Assembly (NCBI GenBank): GCA_002205965.3
Contig: NADL03000006.1
Coordinates: forward strand, 992,001-1,056,000
Origin: Kappaphycus alvarezii
Taxonomy: Eukaryota > Rhodophyta > Florideophyceae > Gigartinales > Solieriaceae
DNA: 64,000 bases
Direction of reading: 5' to 3'
Part shown: one piece after another, positions 1-10,699 of the stretch
Layout of the letters: the number at the start of each line of letters is the position of its first letter
Numbering within the stretch: the stretch's first letter is position 1
The notes under the pieces: model-generated
What the model was told of the DNA's origin: nothing
The model's input: only the letters and a program-made list of their open reading frames with translations
Database searches by the model: none
Program-made: the position numbers and the translations under genes

Positions 1-856
1 CATCCAACAACCCCTCCGAGTCTTCCCCACGTAACTCATACGCCAAGTTTTACGGCTGCTACCTCCTCGTATCCCGCTCCTCTGAATTGTATTCCGCTGG
101 TCGAACCTATGTAGGGTTTACAGTCAACCCTCCTCGTCGTCTGAAACAGCATAACGGCGAACTCAAATATGGTGGTGCAAAGCGCACCAGCAAGCATCGT
201 CCATGGCAAATGGTTGCCGTCATTCATGGTTTCTCAAGCAAGACTCAGGGCCTGCAATTTGAATGGGCATGGCAAAATCCGGTGAAAAGCGTTGCCCTCA
301 AGCTCCACGCCGATAGGCCAAATGCTATCACACTGCCGTCCACAAGGAAAAACACTGTTAAAGCCCGCTTACAGACCCTGGCGGCCATGGCCTCCATCCC
401 ACCATGGTGCCTGTGTCCGCTAACATTAACCATTTGTGCCCGAGAGAAGATTGGGAAACGCTCAAGATAAACGAGCTTGTGTTTCCCAAGCATTTACGAG
501 TACAATTCGATACTTTATCCTCATTAGCCGCGTCTGTCCGAAACTATGATTACAGACACCGTTGCGACTCCATCGTGCCTCGACCGCTGACTCCAAACAG
601 AAACAAATGTCCAGCGTGCAACGATGATATTTCATTTGTCACAATTCCTGGTCTACCTGGTAACCAACGCAGATTGACACACTGCTCTGCATGCGGAGTA
701 ATAGTACATATCGCATGCCTTGCTTCTTGTCGGGTGCAAGACGGCTATCCCGCTGAGGCGCTATTGCCTAACATTGTCAAGTGTCCAGCATGTCAAGCTC
801 AGATGCATTGGTCACTTGTTGTGCGCCTCGCCAGAGCCTTGTATAGTGAAGACTGA
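1..856 (+). CDS. SLX1: SLX1 structure-specific endonuclease catalytic subunit, 5' partial, one frameshift
   Basis: GIY-YIG nuclease that, with the SLX4 scaffold, cuts branched DNA such as Holliday junctions and flaps in the nucleus. The frame is open from base 3, so the true start lies left of the window. The GIY-YIG domain shows [28 protein letters not shown] (with the family arginine) and QFEWAWQNP (with the metal-binding glutamate), then the [10 protein letters not shown] segment typical of SLX1. The C-terminal RING/PHD-like zinc domain lies at about 605-800 with CPACND, HCSACG and CPACQ pairs. The two halves are in different frames: the first closes at 470 and the second is readable from 404. 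A single-base indel at about 430-470 is needed. No intron with GT/AG ends fits this short overlap. The gene converges on RFC5. Confidence 0.9.
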
Positions 857-1213
857 CCGTCATGCCGTGTTACTCCCAAGTTTCTGACTCCAAGGGTTGT
901 GCCAGTCTCTTAAATCAGTTTTTGGCAGGGCCGCCAATGTTTGCCATAGCGTGGCCTATACTAGGGCGGTTTGATTCAGATGAATAAGGATCATAGGTTC
1001 TGGTAATGTCGGAGTGTAAAGGGTTGCTGGAGACAGTTTCGTCAAGCTCTCATGTGATTGACCGACTCTTATACTGTCAATAGATCCATTCGGAAGAAAT
1101 GTCAACACAACCTCAACAGGACACCAAACTGCAGGCATGTTGACTCTCGGGTAAACTTGAAGCGGAATCCTGGACCTCTTTATCCGTTTCTGGCATAAAC
1201 ACACAGTCACTAA
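857..1213. other. intergenic gap between convergent SLX1 and RFC5
   Basis: About 360 bp between the two stop codons, so it should hold both 3' UTRs. An 84-codon minus-strand frame (956-1210) is open, but it starts with GTG, lies directly downstream of RFC5 and shows no recognisable motif. I do not call it a gene. Confidence 0.5.
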
Positions 1214-2297
1214 TTACGATGCCATAGCATCAACAGCCATTGCGGACGCAAACTTACAGGAACCGATTAGGGCTGCGACGTTGAGGTTACTCTGATGCGC
1301 CGTCGGCCAGACGATATTCAATATCAGCAAGCTGCTGGAACAGGTACATTTTCGCCTTTGCCGGGAGGTCGGAGCGAATGACCAATGGAAGCAACTCTGT
1401 GATAATATCGTGCAGAGCGAGTCCCTTGTCGAGTTTCAAGGAGAGGATCTTTGCACTGCATGTTGAGAAGTCATCGTGCTGGAGCCATTTCCAGGCCTCG
1501 CGATATCGGCCGGATGTGCGTCACCCGTTTTCATAAAGTGCATCCGCAGTTACGTGGCCGTCGGATTTGGCGGTGGTGGCCATGTGCGTTGACTGCATGA
1601 CGTTGAGAATGCGACGCATGTCGCCTTTGCCCAGAGCAAGCAAGGCGTCAAACCCATCTGGAGTAATATGAACATTCTCTAGTTTTGCAATCTCCAAGAC
1701 TTTTTTGCGCACGTCTTCTGAGGGGAGTGGACCGAATCTGAACTTTGTGCAGCGGGATTGTAAGGCCGGGATGATCTTGTTGACATAGTTACAAATGATA
1801 CAAAAGCGAGTATTGGCGGCATACTTTTCCACGACTCTTCTCAAGGCCATTTGCGCGGAGGTAGTCATGGCATCGGCCTCATCCAGGATGATTAGCTTGA
1901 CTCCTGTCGAAAAGATCCTGCGTGTAGATGCAAAGTTCTTTATCTGCTCACGGACTATGTTTATACCGCGATCATCAGAAGCATTGAGTTCGAGGACCAT
2001 GGACTTGAAAGAAGTTCCGTACATGTGTTTTGCGCATGCCAGAATGGTAGAAGTTTTTCCAGTTCCGGGGGGTCCACAGAAAAGCAGATGGGGTAGACGG
2101 TTGTTGGAGATAAGGGTCTTGAGTGTGGCAATGATTTCATGGTGAGATAGGAGGTCATCTAGGCCATCAGGCCTGTACTTTTCAATCCACATAATGGGTT
2201 GAGAGGAAGTAGTTGAAGCCTTCGATTTGTTTGAGTTCGGCTGGGGCTCTGAGATCTTGTGCACCGGCTCGATCTCCATGAGCTGAGGGTCTTCCAT
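1214..2297 (-). CDS. RFC5: Replication factor C small subunit (RFC5 / yeast Rfc3 type), frame broken near the 3' end
   Basis: AAA+ ATPase subunit of the RFC clamp loader, which opens and loads PCNA at primer ends in the nucleus. ATG at 2295-2297 is followed by about 40 residues of variable leader, then WIEKYRP, the Walker A GPPGTGKTS, LELNASDDRGI, the Walker B LDEADAM, and the arginine-finger SRC motif in ALQSRC. Then comes GDMRRILNVMQST. This is the RFC5 rather than the RFC2/4 pattern. The frame stops at 1521, but the family C-terminus continues in other frames: TGDAHPADIA just after the stop, then LQHDD, GLALHDIITEL and ADIEYRLADG back in the first frame, then a last 25 codons in a third frame to a stop at 1214-1216. 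This needs three single-base indels, at the T4 run 1528-1531, near 1500 and near 1285. It is divergent from the FMN hydrolase gene. Confidence 0.92.
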
Positions 2298-2749
2298 GTT
2301 GAGGCTGAGTGAAAAGTGGGCTTGCAGGCTGCGGATGGGACAGGATTTGATGGAGGGACAATGCGGCCGCCTTGTGTAGTGATGACCAGAGCGTTGGAAG
2401 TACTGTACTTTACGGTGCAGACACAGAGCACTGTACAATACTACCTTAGCTAGATCTGTTTTGCCAAACCGGATTTAAATGTGCAAGTTTTTGGTTTCCG
2501 CCAAAATGGCTGTACTACACCTACTTTTAAGTTTTTTTTAGGCTACCTCAATACTTCATCCACGAGATCAAAGCATCTATGCTTTTTGCTGTAATGTACT
2601 GTAATGCTGCGTATACTACTCGACACACACGTACACGCTTCTCGACAGCACCTACGGTACCTCTTCGCGACGACCGCGTATCAATACCCGCCTCCCGTCA
2701 GTCCAGGGGCAAGGTTGCATATCCCCTACCTTGAGTGACGGCTGGTGAG
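2298..2749. promoter_or_regulatory. shared divergent promoter, RFC5 (-) / FMN hydrolase (+)
   Basis: About 450 bp separate the two start codons, so both promoters must lie here or overlap the leaders. Short TACTGTA/CTGTACA words recur at about 2399-2409, 2433-2440 and 2594-2601, a motif that also builds the repeat cluster at 7.4-7.8 kb. No clear TATA box is seen. The promoter role is inferred from position. Confidence 0.5.
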
Positions 2750-3451
2750 ATGCGTGCTCTTGTATGCTTCAGCATGACACCAACGCGCGCGGCATTTGCG
2801 AGCCGTTCTGCAGCAAGCGTCAAATCCTGCGCCCAAACACCGCCAGTGCTTGTTTCCGATGTCCTCGGCACCTTAGTTCGAGACCCTTTCACAAATGGTA
2901 TGGCCTCCTACTTTGGCTTTGATTCCATGGACAAGTTTATTGCCGCCAAGACTCCAAATTTGTGGGTACAATTTGAACTGGGCAAAATAGACGAGGAGAC
3001 GTTAGCCCGCGACTTTTTCCTTGATCAAACCCCAGTTGACCTGAACCATTTTAAGGCATTTCTCAAGGACAGCTACCAGTTGCTGCCCGGCGTGTCCGAG
3101 TTGCTTAATGTACTGCGTGACGCCCAAGTTCCAGTTCATCTGTGCACAAACTACCCTGTATGGGCTCAGCTCATAGAAGATTCTTTGCACCTGGTGCCAA
3201 GATTTGGGGTTAGTTGGACTTTTGTTAGTGCAGTTGAAGGTATCCGGAAGCCAAATCCAGATGCATACTTGACGGTCGCCCGAAAGGCAAGTGTCCCGCC
3301 ATCCAGCTGTGTTTTGCTTGACGATAGGCAAGATAATTGCATAGGTGCCATTCAAGCAGGGTTTCTTGATGCCATTCTTTTTGAGAATGCCGTCCAGGCA
3401 AGGGGCCGAATTCGAGAAATCTTTTTCAACAACACAACTCTACAAGCTTAG
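2750..3451 (+). CDS. HAD-superfamily hydrolase, plastid FMN hydrolase (FHY1) type
   Basis: Intact 233-codon gene from ATG 2750. A GTG 15 bases upstream is in frame but unlikely as a eukaryotic start. The first ~32 residues are rich in Ala, Ser, Thr and Arg, like a plastid transit peptide. HAD motifs follow: motif I SDVLGTL with nucleophile Asp37, motif II LCTNYP at about 130, motif III lysine in GIRKPNPDAY at about 166, and motif IV LLDDRQDN at about 190. The stretch VRDPF, LW.QFE.GKIDEETLAR and LSW/VSWTF resemble the Arabidopsis chloroplast FMN phosphatase At1g79790 as I remember it. That enzyme dephosphorylates FMN to riboflavin. The second Asp of the usual DxD is Leu here. Family placement is firm; the FMN substrate is inferred. 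Confidence 0.8.
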   Translation: MRALVCFSMTPTRAAFASRSAASVKSCAQTPPVLVSDVLGTLVRDPFTNGMASYFGFDSMDKFIAAKTPNLWVQFELGKIDEETLARDFFLDQTPVDLNHFKAFLKDSYQLLPGVSELLNVLRDAQVPVHLCTNYPVWAQLIEDSLHLVPRFGVSWTFVSAVEGIRKPNPDAYLTVARKASVPPSSCVLLDDRQDNCIGAIQAGFLDAILFENAVQARGRIREIFFNNTTLQA

Positions 3452-3759
3452 CTATCAAACCGTTTACGTTGAAATAAGTCCCCTCAGCATCTGACCAGTT
3501 CTCGTTTAGGCGTTCCTCTCTTTCCCCGCTTTACAATGCCGCGTTCATCCCGCACAGCATAACTATTCACATCGCTATCGACAGACCTAGGAGCTCTAGC
3601 CAATAATGAACTTTCTGAACTGTTGTCACTGTTCCCGTGGGGAGCGCCTTGGCAACAAGCCTACTCTTCTACCGTCCTCGCCTCACGTGGACCTGATCAT
3701 GCCGGAACACAGCATTTCTACAAATCAAACTGTCAATCGCCCCATGCATATCCGTTATA
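3452..3759. other. 3' intergenic gap between convergent FMN hydrolase and PP2A B''
   Basis: About 310 bp between two stop codons. An open plus frame (3606-3962) runs into the phosphatase gene antisense and has no family features. Nothing else is seen. Confidence 0.5.
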
Positions 3760-6700
3760 CTAAAACGGTGCCTCCCCCGCCATCAAGGGGTTCGCCGCAT
3801 CTCCGACGTCTTCCCAAGACTCATCCTCCTCACCTTCTTCCTCGGCGCTTAAACGTAGGTACTCCAGTGCTGCGAAGCGATCCCAATCTGTTAACTCTGG
3901 GGTTGCCTGTTCTTGCCTTATCTGCAATGGATCTCTTGCCTCAATTGCGAAAAATTTGTTGAGGTTGAAGAGAACGTTGAAGAAGTTTCCCGCCAACCGA
4001 CAACGTTTCAAATCCCTTCTCCTTATCACCGGTGGTCGCACATTGGGGTTTATCATGTCCAGCAACTGACAAAGAATGTCCCTAATTTGAACAGGCTCAT
4101 GACCAAAACACTCCATGCGATGCAATTGCTCTTTGTAAAAGTATTCCATATCATACATGGTTATCAGGCCATCTCCATCCATGTCGATACAACGGAACCA
4201 GTAGTCTATCGCAGTCTCACTTAGTTTTATCTTCTTCGCTGAGACAAAACCAAATGAAGTCCGTGTACGACATGTAACCAGGATTGTCTGGACAGTCGAG
4301 CGGCCTTGCATATCCTCCAAAAATTCGGTCCACAATGCGATACGTAAGGGAATGAGATCCGTATCGCATTAAGTCCTCTCTGTCAATCTGTAAATCATGA
4401 TTAGCATCTAGCTCCCAAAACCGACAATAAAGAACATAAAAATGCTCGTAACTGAAGTATTTTCGCTCCCTGTTGATGTCCTCTTCCTCATCAACGACCA
4501 TCAAGGTGTCCAATAACTTTGAGCGCTTGACATCATTTAGAGTTAACCTGCCATTGTGTTTTCTGGTACATCCGAAATAAATTCGTTCAATAACTGTCTC
4601 TGAATATCGTTGTTGGAACTCTGGAGTGGCATGGAGGAATGCTAGTCCTTGATGATGCATCAAAAGGGCTCGCAAAAGAGGTTTGAAATCACTCGGCACT
4701 AGATAATCCCTGTCTGCAGTTGGTTCACGCAGAGCGGTAAAGAGCCTGCTTTCTCGTGAATGCCCTGCGCAAAATCGATTGTAGTATGCCTGAAACTGCT
4801 CTCTCGACACAAACTCAGAGGATCCTGGCACTTGACGACCCTTACTTGCCTCCTCCGTATTCGCTTGCTGATTTTCGACACCCATAGAGGCTCCTTGAAG
4901 ATGGGCTAGACTGTTCGACCCAGCTTTGTGGTTGGCTGATTCATCAACATCGCCCATCGTTGTATCGCAGGTGGCAGAAACACCCAATGATGAATTACTG
5001 GTAGGGTTTCCATTCTTCCCATAAAGAGTACCTTCAGGGTCTTTTCGAAGTTCAACGTCTCGCATCGGTTCTGCGTCCTCAACGTTCTCAGTATCATCTA
5101 ACGTTTGATTCATTCTTCGCTGGGCGCCTATTGGAAACAGTTCATTGATTGCATTGAAAACAATTCCAGAGAAATAGGACGGCAGCCCCACAACTTCCAA
5201 AACAAGCTTTGTCATTTCTGTCCGACTCACTCTATGGGACATCTTTTGGGAGTCTTTCCCTCCAAAGCATTCCGCTATTGCCAGGATTTCCTTTCGTTCG
5301 CGAGCCTCTGCATCCCTTCCGCATGGAAAGTAGAACCTTGGCAGATGCCGAAGTTTTTTCTTGAGATGGAGGCAGCATCCATCCCTTTATCCTTCGCCGA
5401 GGAATTTTTGGCACTGTTGGGGCATATTCCCAGTAACTAGATTCGAGCCTTCAGCAGCAGTGAGGCGGACACCATCTCTCGCGGTGATTTGATTGGAGGG
5501 ATGTTGCCTATCTGCAACGATTTTTGTCTGCACTTCAGTCTCTGGAAAGCTTTGAGAGGCCTCTTGCGTGTGCTGGACAACTGAGCCAAGTTTGATTGGC
5601 ACTTCGCTGGGTGAATTTGAAGGGGCTTCGAGCGTGGATTCGGTATCGGCTGTTTTTGAGGACTGAACTTCCTTGTCTGCCGCCGATATCTCGAAAGGCT
5701 CCACGCAACTAGTATCAGTAGCGGGTAATGGCCCGTGAGAGTGGTTCGGTTCGGTTCTACTCGACTGAACCTGCCCGTGCTGCATAACCTGTTTCACGTC
5801 ACGATATTCGTCGTCTTTGGGCGACTGAGTTCCAGGACCACTATCTGCAGACATACCAGCTATGCCATCGGCAACCTTCTCTAATGTCTTGATGTCGTGG
5901 AGTTGCCCGGGAGTACCTTTATCCTCTTCCAGAACTTGCTCACTTGAATATTCTGATAGTGCCGACTGCACTTGCCTTGAAGATTTCTTTAAAGCTGCAA
6001 ACTGCACAGAAGATGTGAGTGCACCCAAGCCAGAAGTGTCATTGTTCATTTTTGCATCTGCTCTCTCGACGCCTGAATCCGGCACAACGGCATCCTTCGA
6101 CAACGGAGATGCTGTGCCACTCCTTCCAAGGTCAAAATCTGTGGTGGCTGGAGTTAGAGTGGACGTTTTGAACGGTGAAAGCGTGGCCGAAGGAACTGAG
6201 GGGGGAGACCGAGGTGACGAGTCAGAGTCCCCAAATGGAACATGGCTTCTGAAAAGTCGTGAAACTGGAGAGCCAGGGGCTTGTTGCGGAGATACTGCGA
6301 CTCCGGATTGAGATGTTGGGGAGGCGCGCGTAGGACTTGAAGTGACGACTCGCTCGCTCAAAACAACGTGAGAAGTTTGATCCGCAATCAACTGCTCTGG
6401 GGCTTTTCCTTTTCGGGCACCATCCATCAAACCCTCTAACCATTTTCTTGATTCTGGACGTGCTAGCCATTCAACGAATAACTGATCCAGCTTGAACTTG
6501 GGCCATGCCGCGGAATCGGAGTTGCATATCAGTGCGGCAGGAGTGGGTAAGGATCCAAAGGGAGATGATACTCCGTCGAGGGCCCCCCGGTAATGCCAGA
6601 GTTGTGCAAAGGGGAAGGGGGTCCGGTTGCCATTGGGTGATGATGAGCGGAATTGGAATTGACTGGCATGTAGTTTCCAGCTCGAGGGGTTAAGGGAGTT

Positions 6701-6768
6701 GAGATGTGGGTTAAATCTGGATCAACTTCCATCATGACGTCATCGGATACTGGTAAATCCAACTGCAT
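3760..6768 (-). CDS. Protein phosphatase 2A regulatory subunit B'' (EF-hand), several frame breaks
   Basis: Calcium-responsive targeting subunit of PP2A. Order from the start: an acidic leader (ATG 6766-6768), a break at the C6 run 6583-6588, then FKLDQLFVEWLARPESRKWL. A Ser/Thr/Pro-rich, probably disordered stretch of about 310 residues follows (6390-5450), then LPRFYFPCGRDA, SYEHFYVLYCRFWELD, a first EF loop DANHDLQIDRED, YTDFIWFCLSEEDK, DYWFRCIDMDGDG (second EF loop), DLKRC and the family tail TPELTDWDRFAALEY. Breaks: the C6 run; an in-frame stop at 5387-5389 that a pair of indels (one at the T6 run 5354-5359) would remove; and 4217, where the frame changes between EEDK and LSET. Every part aligns with PR70/PR72-type proteins. 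The start is uncertain: a second ATG lies about 45 bases upstream in another frame. Confidence 0.88.
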
Positions 6769-7413
6769 GAGGGTCTCCCTTCATGATGTGGCGGAGGTGG
6801 GGTTGTATCTATATCCATGGAAATAGGTTGAGATCAGCAACTTAGGTGGAACAAGCGAAAGGGCCTAACGTAGAGTAGTTGCTCGTGGGCTAGAAAGATT
6901 TGAGACAGACAGCGAGACTTGTACAATATTTAGCCTCGGTTAATGGGGTTAAGTGGACCTTCAAAAATAGGGAATCTTGGAGATTATGAAACGGCCGCGT
7001 GCCCCGAGTAAATGAAATAAGGTAAACGGTGTGGGAAAGGGCGAAAGGAAACTGTTAAGGATGGAAAGTGAGATGTGGTGGCAAGACGGGAGATAAGAAA
7101 GAGAAAAATTGAAAGTGGACGAGGTGCGTTGTGGTGAGCGTTGCTCGTAAGACAAGAGACGTGCGCAAGACAAGGGGAATTATAAAGAAGTTAGATTGAT
7201 CAACAGGGGAGTGGAGTTTCCCTGGGGTGGGTGAAGAAAAGATGTGGCTCGGACTCAAAAGAGCACTTGATGTCGGGCGTTGGACGGGTTGGAGGAGTGT
7301 TGCATGTACGGTCGTAGATTTGAGTGAGGGAGGGGCGGGTCGTTGGCAAATCCTCGTTTTCTACTTTATGTTCCCGGTTGCTCATAAGGATTTTTTTTCA
7401 ACTTTCATTTATT
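6769..7413. promoter_or_regulatory. upstream region of the PP2A B'' gene
   Basis: About 640 bp, strongly purine-rich on the plus strand (pyrimidine-rich in the direction of the gene). Open minus frames of 60-70 codons are Ser/Pro/Leu-rich products of this skew with no motif. The 5' UTR and promoter are expected here by position. Confidence 0.4.
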
Positions 7414-7767
7414 GCACAGTACAGTACAAAACGTACAGTACAGTACAGTACAGTACAGTGCAAGAGCGCCTTCTAAATGTACAATTTATACTGTACTGTA
7501 CAGTACCGTACTATACAGTACTGTTCGTGGCGTAGAGGTACTGTACCGCTTTATAAAAAAACACTGTTCAGTACAGTACAGTACTGTCTCCTTTCAGCAC
7601 GAAATAAATGCAGTGGCATTCTTCTATGCTTCCAATATTGTACCCGTGTATTGTGGAGGTTTTTATTATTAAAGTTCTCAAGCGTTGTGTTGCACTACAG
7701 TACAGTACAATACACAACTCTGTAATCGTGACATTGTACAGTACAGTACAGTATGTACAGTACAGTC
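7414..7767. repeat. ACAGT/ACTGT pentamer repeat cluster with inverted blocks
   Basis: Five blocks of the 5-bp unit ACAGT or its reverse complement ACTGT lie within 350 bp: 7416-7427, 7433-7460 (about five perfect units), 7490-7525, 7569-7588, 7694-7711 and 7735-7767. Because GTAC is self-complementary, blocks in either phase can pair with each other. Intervening DNA is AT-rich. Isolated copies of the same word occur near 8745, 13200, 13367, 47910 and 51100. Confidence 0.85.
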
Positions 7768-8136
7768 AATTAAAACTATAATCACAACTGTAATAAATCC
7801 CTTTTCTGCAATGCGGCATTATATTGCACTACGCAGTTTTCCAGGGTTGAACAAGTTTTGACAGTATGCACGCCTGTTAAGTTTTTTCATACTGTAAGAC
7901 GTACAGTTCTGGAAATATTGGGCAAGCAATTAAGACAACTGTCACAGCTATGTCTTGTGCCGGCGTTTATTACCAAACTCTCCCTTAATCGGGTCCCTAA
8001 GTTCTTAGGCAATTTGCACCAGCAAAAGAATCCTTTCACCGATTTCCGGGGGAACAATCCCTGCAAATTCGGTCTTTGGTCAAAGAGTAGTGACTGTTCA
8101 AACACGATTACTAATGATCAGCGGCACTGATATCTC
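7768..8136. other. non-coding or unassigned
   Basis: Overlapping frames are open on both strands (7858-8130 plus, 7887-8105 minus, 70-90 codons). Neither has a recognisable motif, and I cannot decide that either is a gene. Confidence 0.3.
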
Positions 8137-8649
8137 TCAGTAGGATGCCTCTAATCGATTTCGCGCATTCGCTATGTACAGGCCTCCTTCTGCCGCCCGT
8201 CTTCGAATGAGTGTGTGCACCTCACGGCTGAGCATGCTTGCAGTTGTGGCTTCGAGCACGTACAAGTCAATAGGGGGGGTGTGGGACGCCACTACGGCCT
8301 TTTTTTCTTCCTTTGCACCGTCAAGTTCAAACAGCAGCGCGGTGACGTCCCTTGTTGACTTCCGTAATGCAGGAGAACCAACGTAAACCAACGCCCATAA
8401 ATCGATTGTTGACTTTATGGAGCAATGAGGACAGTTTGTCCTACAACAAAAAGACTACGCTGAAAGACCTGCTGCCCATCGGACAGTACTAAACGAGGCA
8501 GGCCCGCATTCACGGAGTTTTGTGCACTTCGCACCACGTTGTCTGCCTTCGTGCAACGCTACACTGCCGTTATGATCAACCAGCGTCAATTCAGCGCTGT
8601 TCAGCCCCACTAGGTCCAGCTGGGGCCGCTCGGTCCCCTCATTATGCAT
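8137..8649 (-). CDS. hypothetical protein, probably frameshifted, unrecognised
   Basis: The frame ending at 8137 is open back to about 8455 and reads as natural protein (LWALVYVGSPALRKSTRDV, then IDLYVLEATTASML, then a basic tail). A second minus frame, 8455-8649, lies just upstream and also looks protein-like. Joined, they would give about 165 residues with one frame change near 8450. There is a CxxxCPHC-like cysteine cluster at the junction in one frame. I recognise no family. It could equally be the remnant of a mobile element. Confidence 0.3.
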
Positions 8650-9375
8650 TTGAATAATAGGTCACCTTTTCCCCTGCACAGTACAGAATAGACAGGACCA
8701 CGGATCTCCTTCCAACGGATCAAAATCAAACACGCACAATACCAGTACTGTACAGCACTGCTTGACTACTTCCCTCTCACATATCCGCGCCTCGCTCGCA
8801 ACAACTAACAATACAAACTGCCAACTCGCGGCCAAACAACCAAATCGAATCGCGACCGTCCCACACCCCGGGACAACTACAAGCGTTTCACAACAGGTGC
8901 AAAAGGAACTGCCACTCGCGGCCAATCTCGCGAAGAACGGATCCCAACCACCTTGTAATTACACCGCATCTTACATAGCTATGGAAACCAGCAACATTCT
9001 AAGCGTCTCAAAGCCTGGTCCGACCAACAGCACCCTTTGGCTTCTATCAATCACGGCGGCGACCGCATCCACTCAACAGCCGTGGACTTCGTGATAGGTA
9101 TCGGTAGAAAGATGATAACTAACGTCCATCATCCCGGCCCGAGTTTATACAGGAGTTCTTACAACTGCAGAATTTCACGCCACAGGAGAACTGCAGCACA
9201 ATGATGCTGAATACAAACACCCTAATCATCTTAAAGCACCGCCACAAGCCACTATCCGCCGACGCGGTCAGCGTGTAGACAACGACAAGCAGACCGCATG
9301 TCGAAAGAAATGGCGTTGACGCCGAGGAAAACATTAACTGTTCGGACTCCGAAGACAAGATGTCCTTACTAGACT
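8650..9375 (+). other. unassigned, possibly 5' part of the copia remnant
   Basis: Open plus-strand stretches (8762-9094 and around 9130-9310) lie directly upstream of a copia RNase H remnant in the same orientation. One contains a leucine/glutamine-rich segment reminiscent of a gag capsid, but I see no zinc knuckle, protease, integrase or reverse-transcriptase motif. Assignment to the same element is by position only. Confidence 0.25.
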
Positions 9376-10135
9376 TTGAGGCCCAATCCCCATCATACCT
9401 TCCCCATCTCTACCACGACTGACGCCGCCGCGCACAGTATTTATGGGGGCACCATCACAACCAAGGTTACTGAAGAGGACGCGATCGCCATTCCCGGCGT
9501 GTATAACCCGGTAATGCTCCAGCGATCCCAAGGCTCGCTAGGAGACCTTCGCTACCTCATAGACTGCACTTGAGCAGATATGCACTTCACAGTGAACAAA
9601 CGGGCAGAGGCAAAGCACCGTCCCGCGCAGCACTACCACATCCTCAAACAACTGCTGCAATACATCCAAACCACGCGCTACCTCGGATTGCACTACCTTT
9701 GCGACTCCTCCGACGACCACGGAAACCCCCTCACCACATGTTCCGACTTGGACCTGCAAATCCGGCCGATTACAAGTTATACACTGGAACAATTCACACA
9801 GTTTGGAGCCCATCAGTCAGTTGGAGCAGTGCGGAAAAGTCCCTAGTCGCAAACTCAACTTGCGAATCGAAGTGCATGCTAGGCAGCGGCGCCGCTTGAC
9901 AGACACTCTGGCTGTGACGCCTCTTCGATTGCGGTTTCCCTGATACACCTCCATTCAAACTATTAACCGGCATTCAGTCAACAAACGCATGCGACGAACA
10001 CTTCAGCCTCGACCAGGAGGTTATTGGCATATCGCACTGGCATTCCTCATCATCACCTCAGTGGTAACGTCCACGAAATCCGCATCACCAAAGGAACGGA
10101 ACCCGGCCGACGCAAAACTTCTCCGACTCGGTAAC
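9376..10135 (+). pseudogene. Ty1/copia retrotransposon pol remnant (end of RT and RNase H)
   Basis: The order of fragments matches the C-terminal third of copia Pol: a SLGDLRYLIDCT block (9531-9570; family G.L.YL..TRPD), an in-frame TGA where the family has arginine, MHFTVNKRAEAKH and the YLGLHY segment, then in another frame TIHTVWSPSVSWSSAEKSLV (family GYIF..G.PVSW.S.KQ) at about 9790-9860. Next come LLTGIQS at about 9960 (family DNQSAI) and, near 10100, RNPADAKLL (family NPADILTK). Frames change at least three times. No flanking LTR could be identified. Confidence 0.7.
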
Positions 10136-10699
10136 ACCGACCACACCACACCCTTCCGCGCGTTGAGCAACGTCCAGGCTACAATACAACGCACACTAGG
10201 TGAGCTCGCTCTCCGTTTTGCCCCGGAAGTGACGGAGCAACCACGAATGAAACGGGTAATCCAAGCAGGAGGCGATCTAACAATTCATTGGAGCGACCAA
10301 GGCAGCTTGCAACAGTTCAAAAAGCCCCAAAGATCTACCGGCCCGGCGATGATCGCATACTAGAGAAGGGACGACCGTCCACTTTCTGACAAGCACTGTC
10401 TTCAGATTTCCTATCTTCCTGTTATGGGTTATCCGAGCAGCAGGTATGGGCTTTCGGAAATTCTTGGATTCTGTGATTTGAGTTAACAGAGAACCGTACT
10501 ACTCAAGCTGAAGTTCACCGCCTCACAAGCTCTAAATATGGAAATCGCTGTAGATAACGTGATACTGCAGAAAAGTTGAGATACTGGGGCGCGTTAATCC
10601 TTTCCTCGTGATTTTTGTCGCGGAAGTTTCTTTTTGCGTCATTAAGAGGTCTCTTTTTAAAAGGTCTCGTTTTCTCTTTTGGATTCCTTAAATAGACCC
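10136..10699. other. no gene seen; candidate 3' flank of the copia remnant
   Basis: A purine run (agagaagggacga, from 10362) follows the copia coding remnant and could be its polypurine tract, which would put a 3' LTR after it. I could not find the LTR ends. A minus frame at 10515-10706 is Arg/Lys-rich without a motif. Confidence 0.3.

Noticed and set aside
404-470. Intron in SLX1 explaining the frame change
   Set aside because: The two frames overlap, and any GT...AG inside the overlap would be about 10 bases, too short for a spliceosomal intron.
1498-1531. 28-bp mini-intron in RFC5 (GTGACG...GCGAG)
   Set aside because: The same bases encode the conserved TGDAHPADIA segment in another frame, so they are coding.
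5862-6311. 149-codon plus ORF
   Set aside because: It is antisense to the PP2A B'' disordered region.
1214-6768. Programmed frameshifting of the Euplotes type
   Set aside because: Breaks go in both directions and are not at AAA-TAA/TAG; several are at G or C runs.
7414-7767. CRISPR array or telomere repeat
   Set aside because: The unit is 5 bp without regular spacers, and it is internal and in both orientations.
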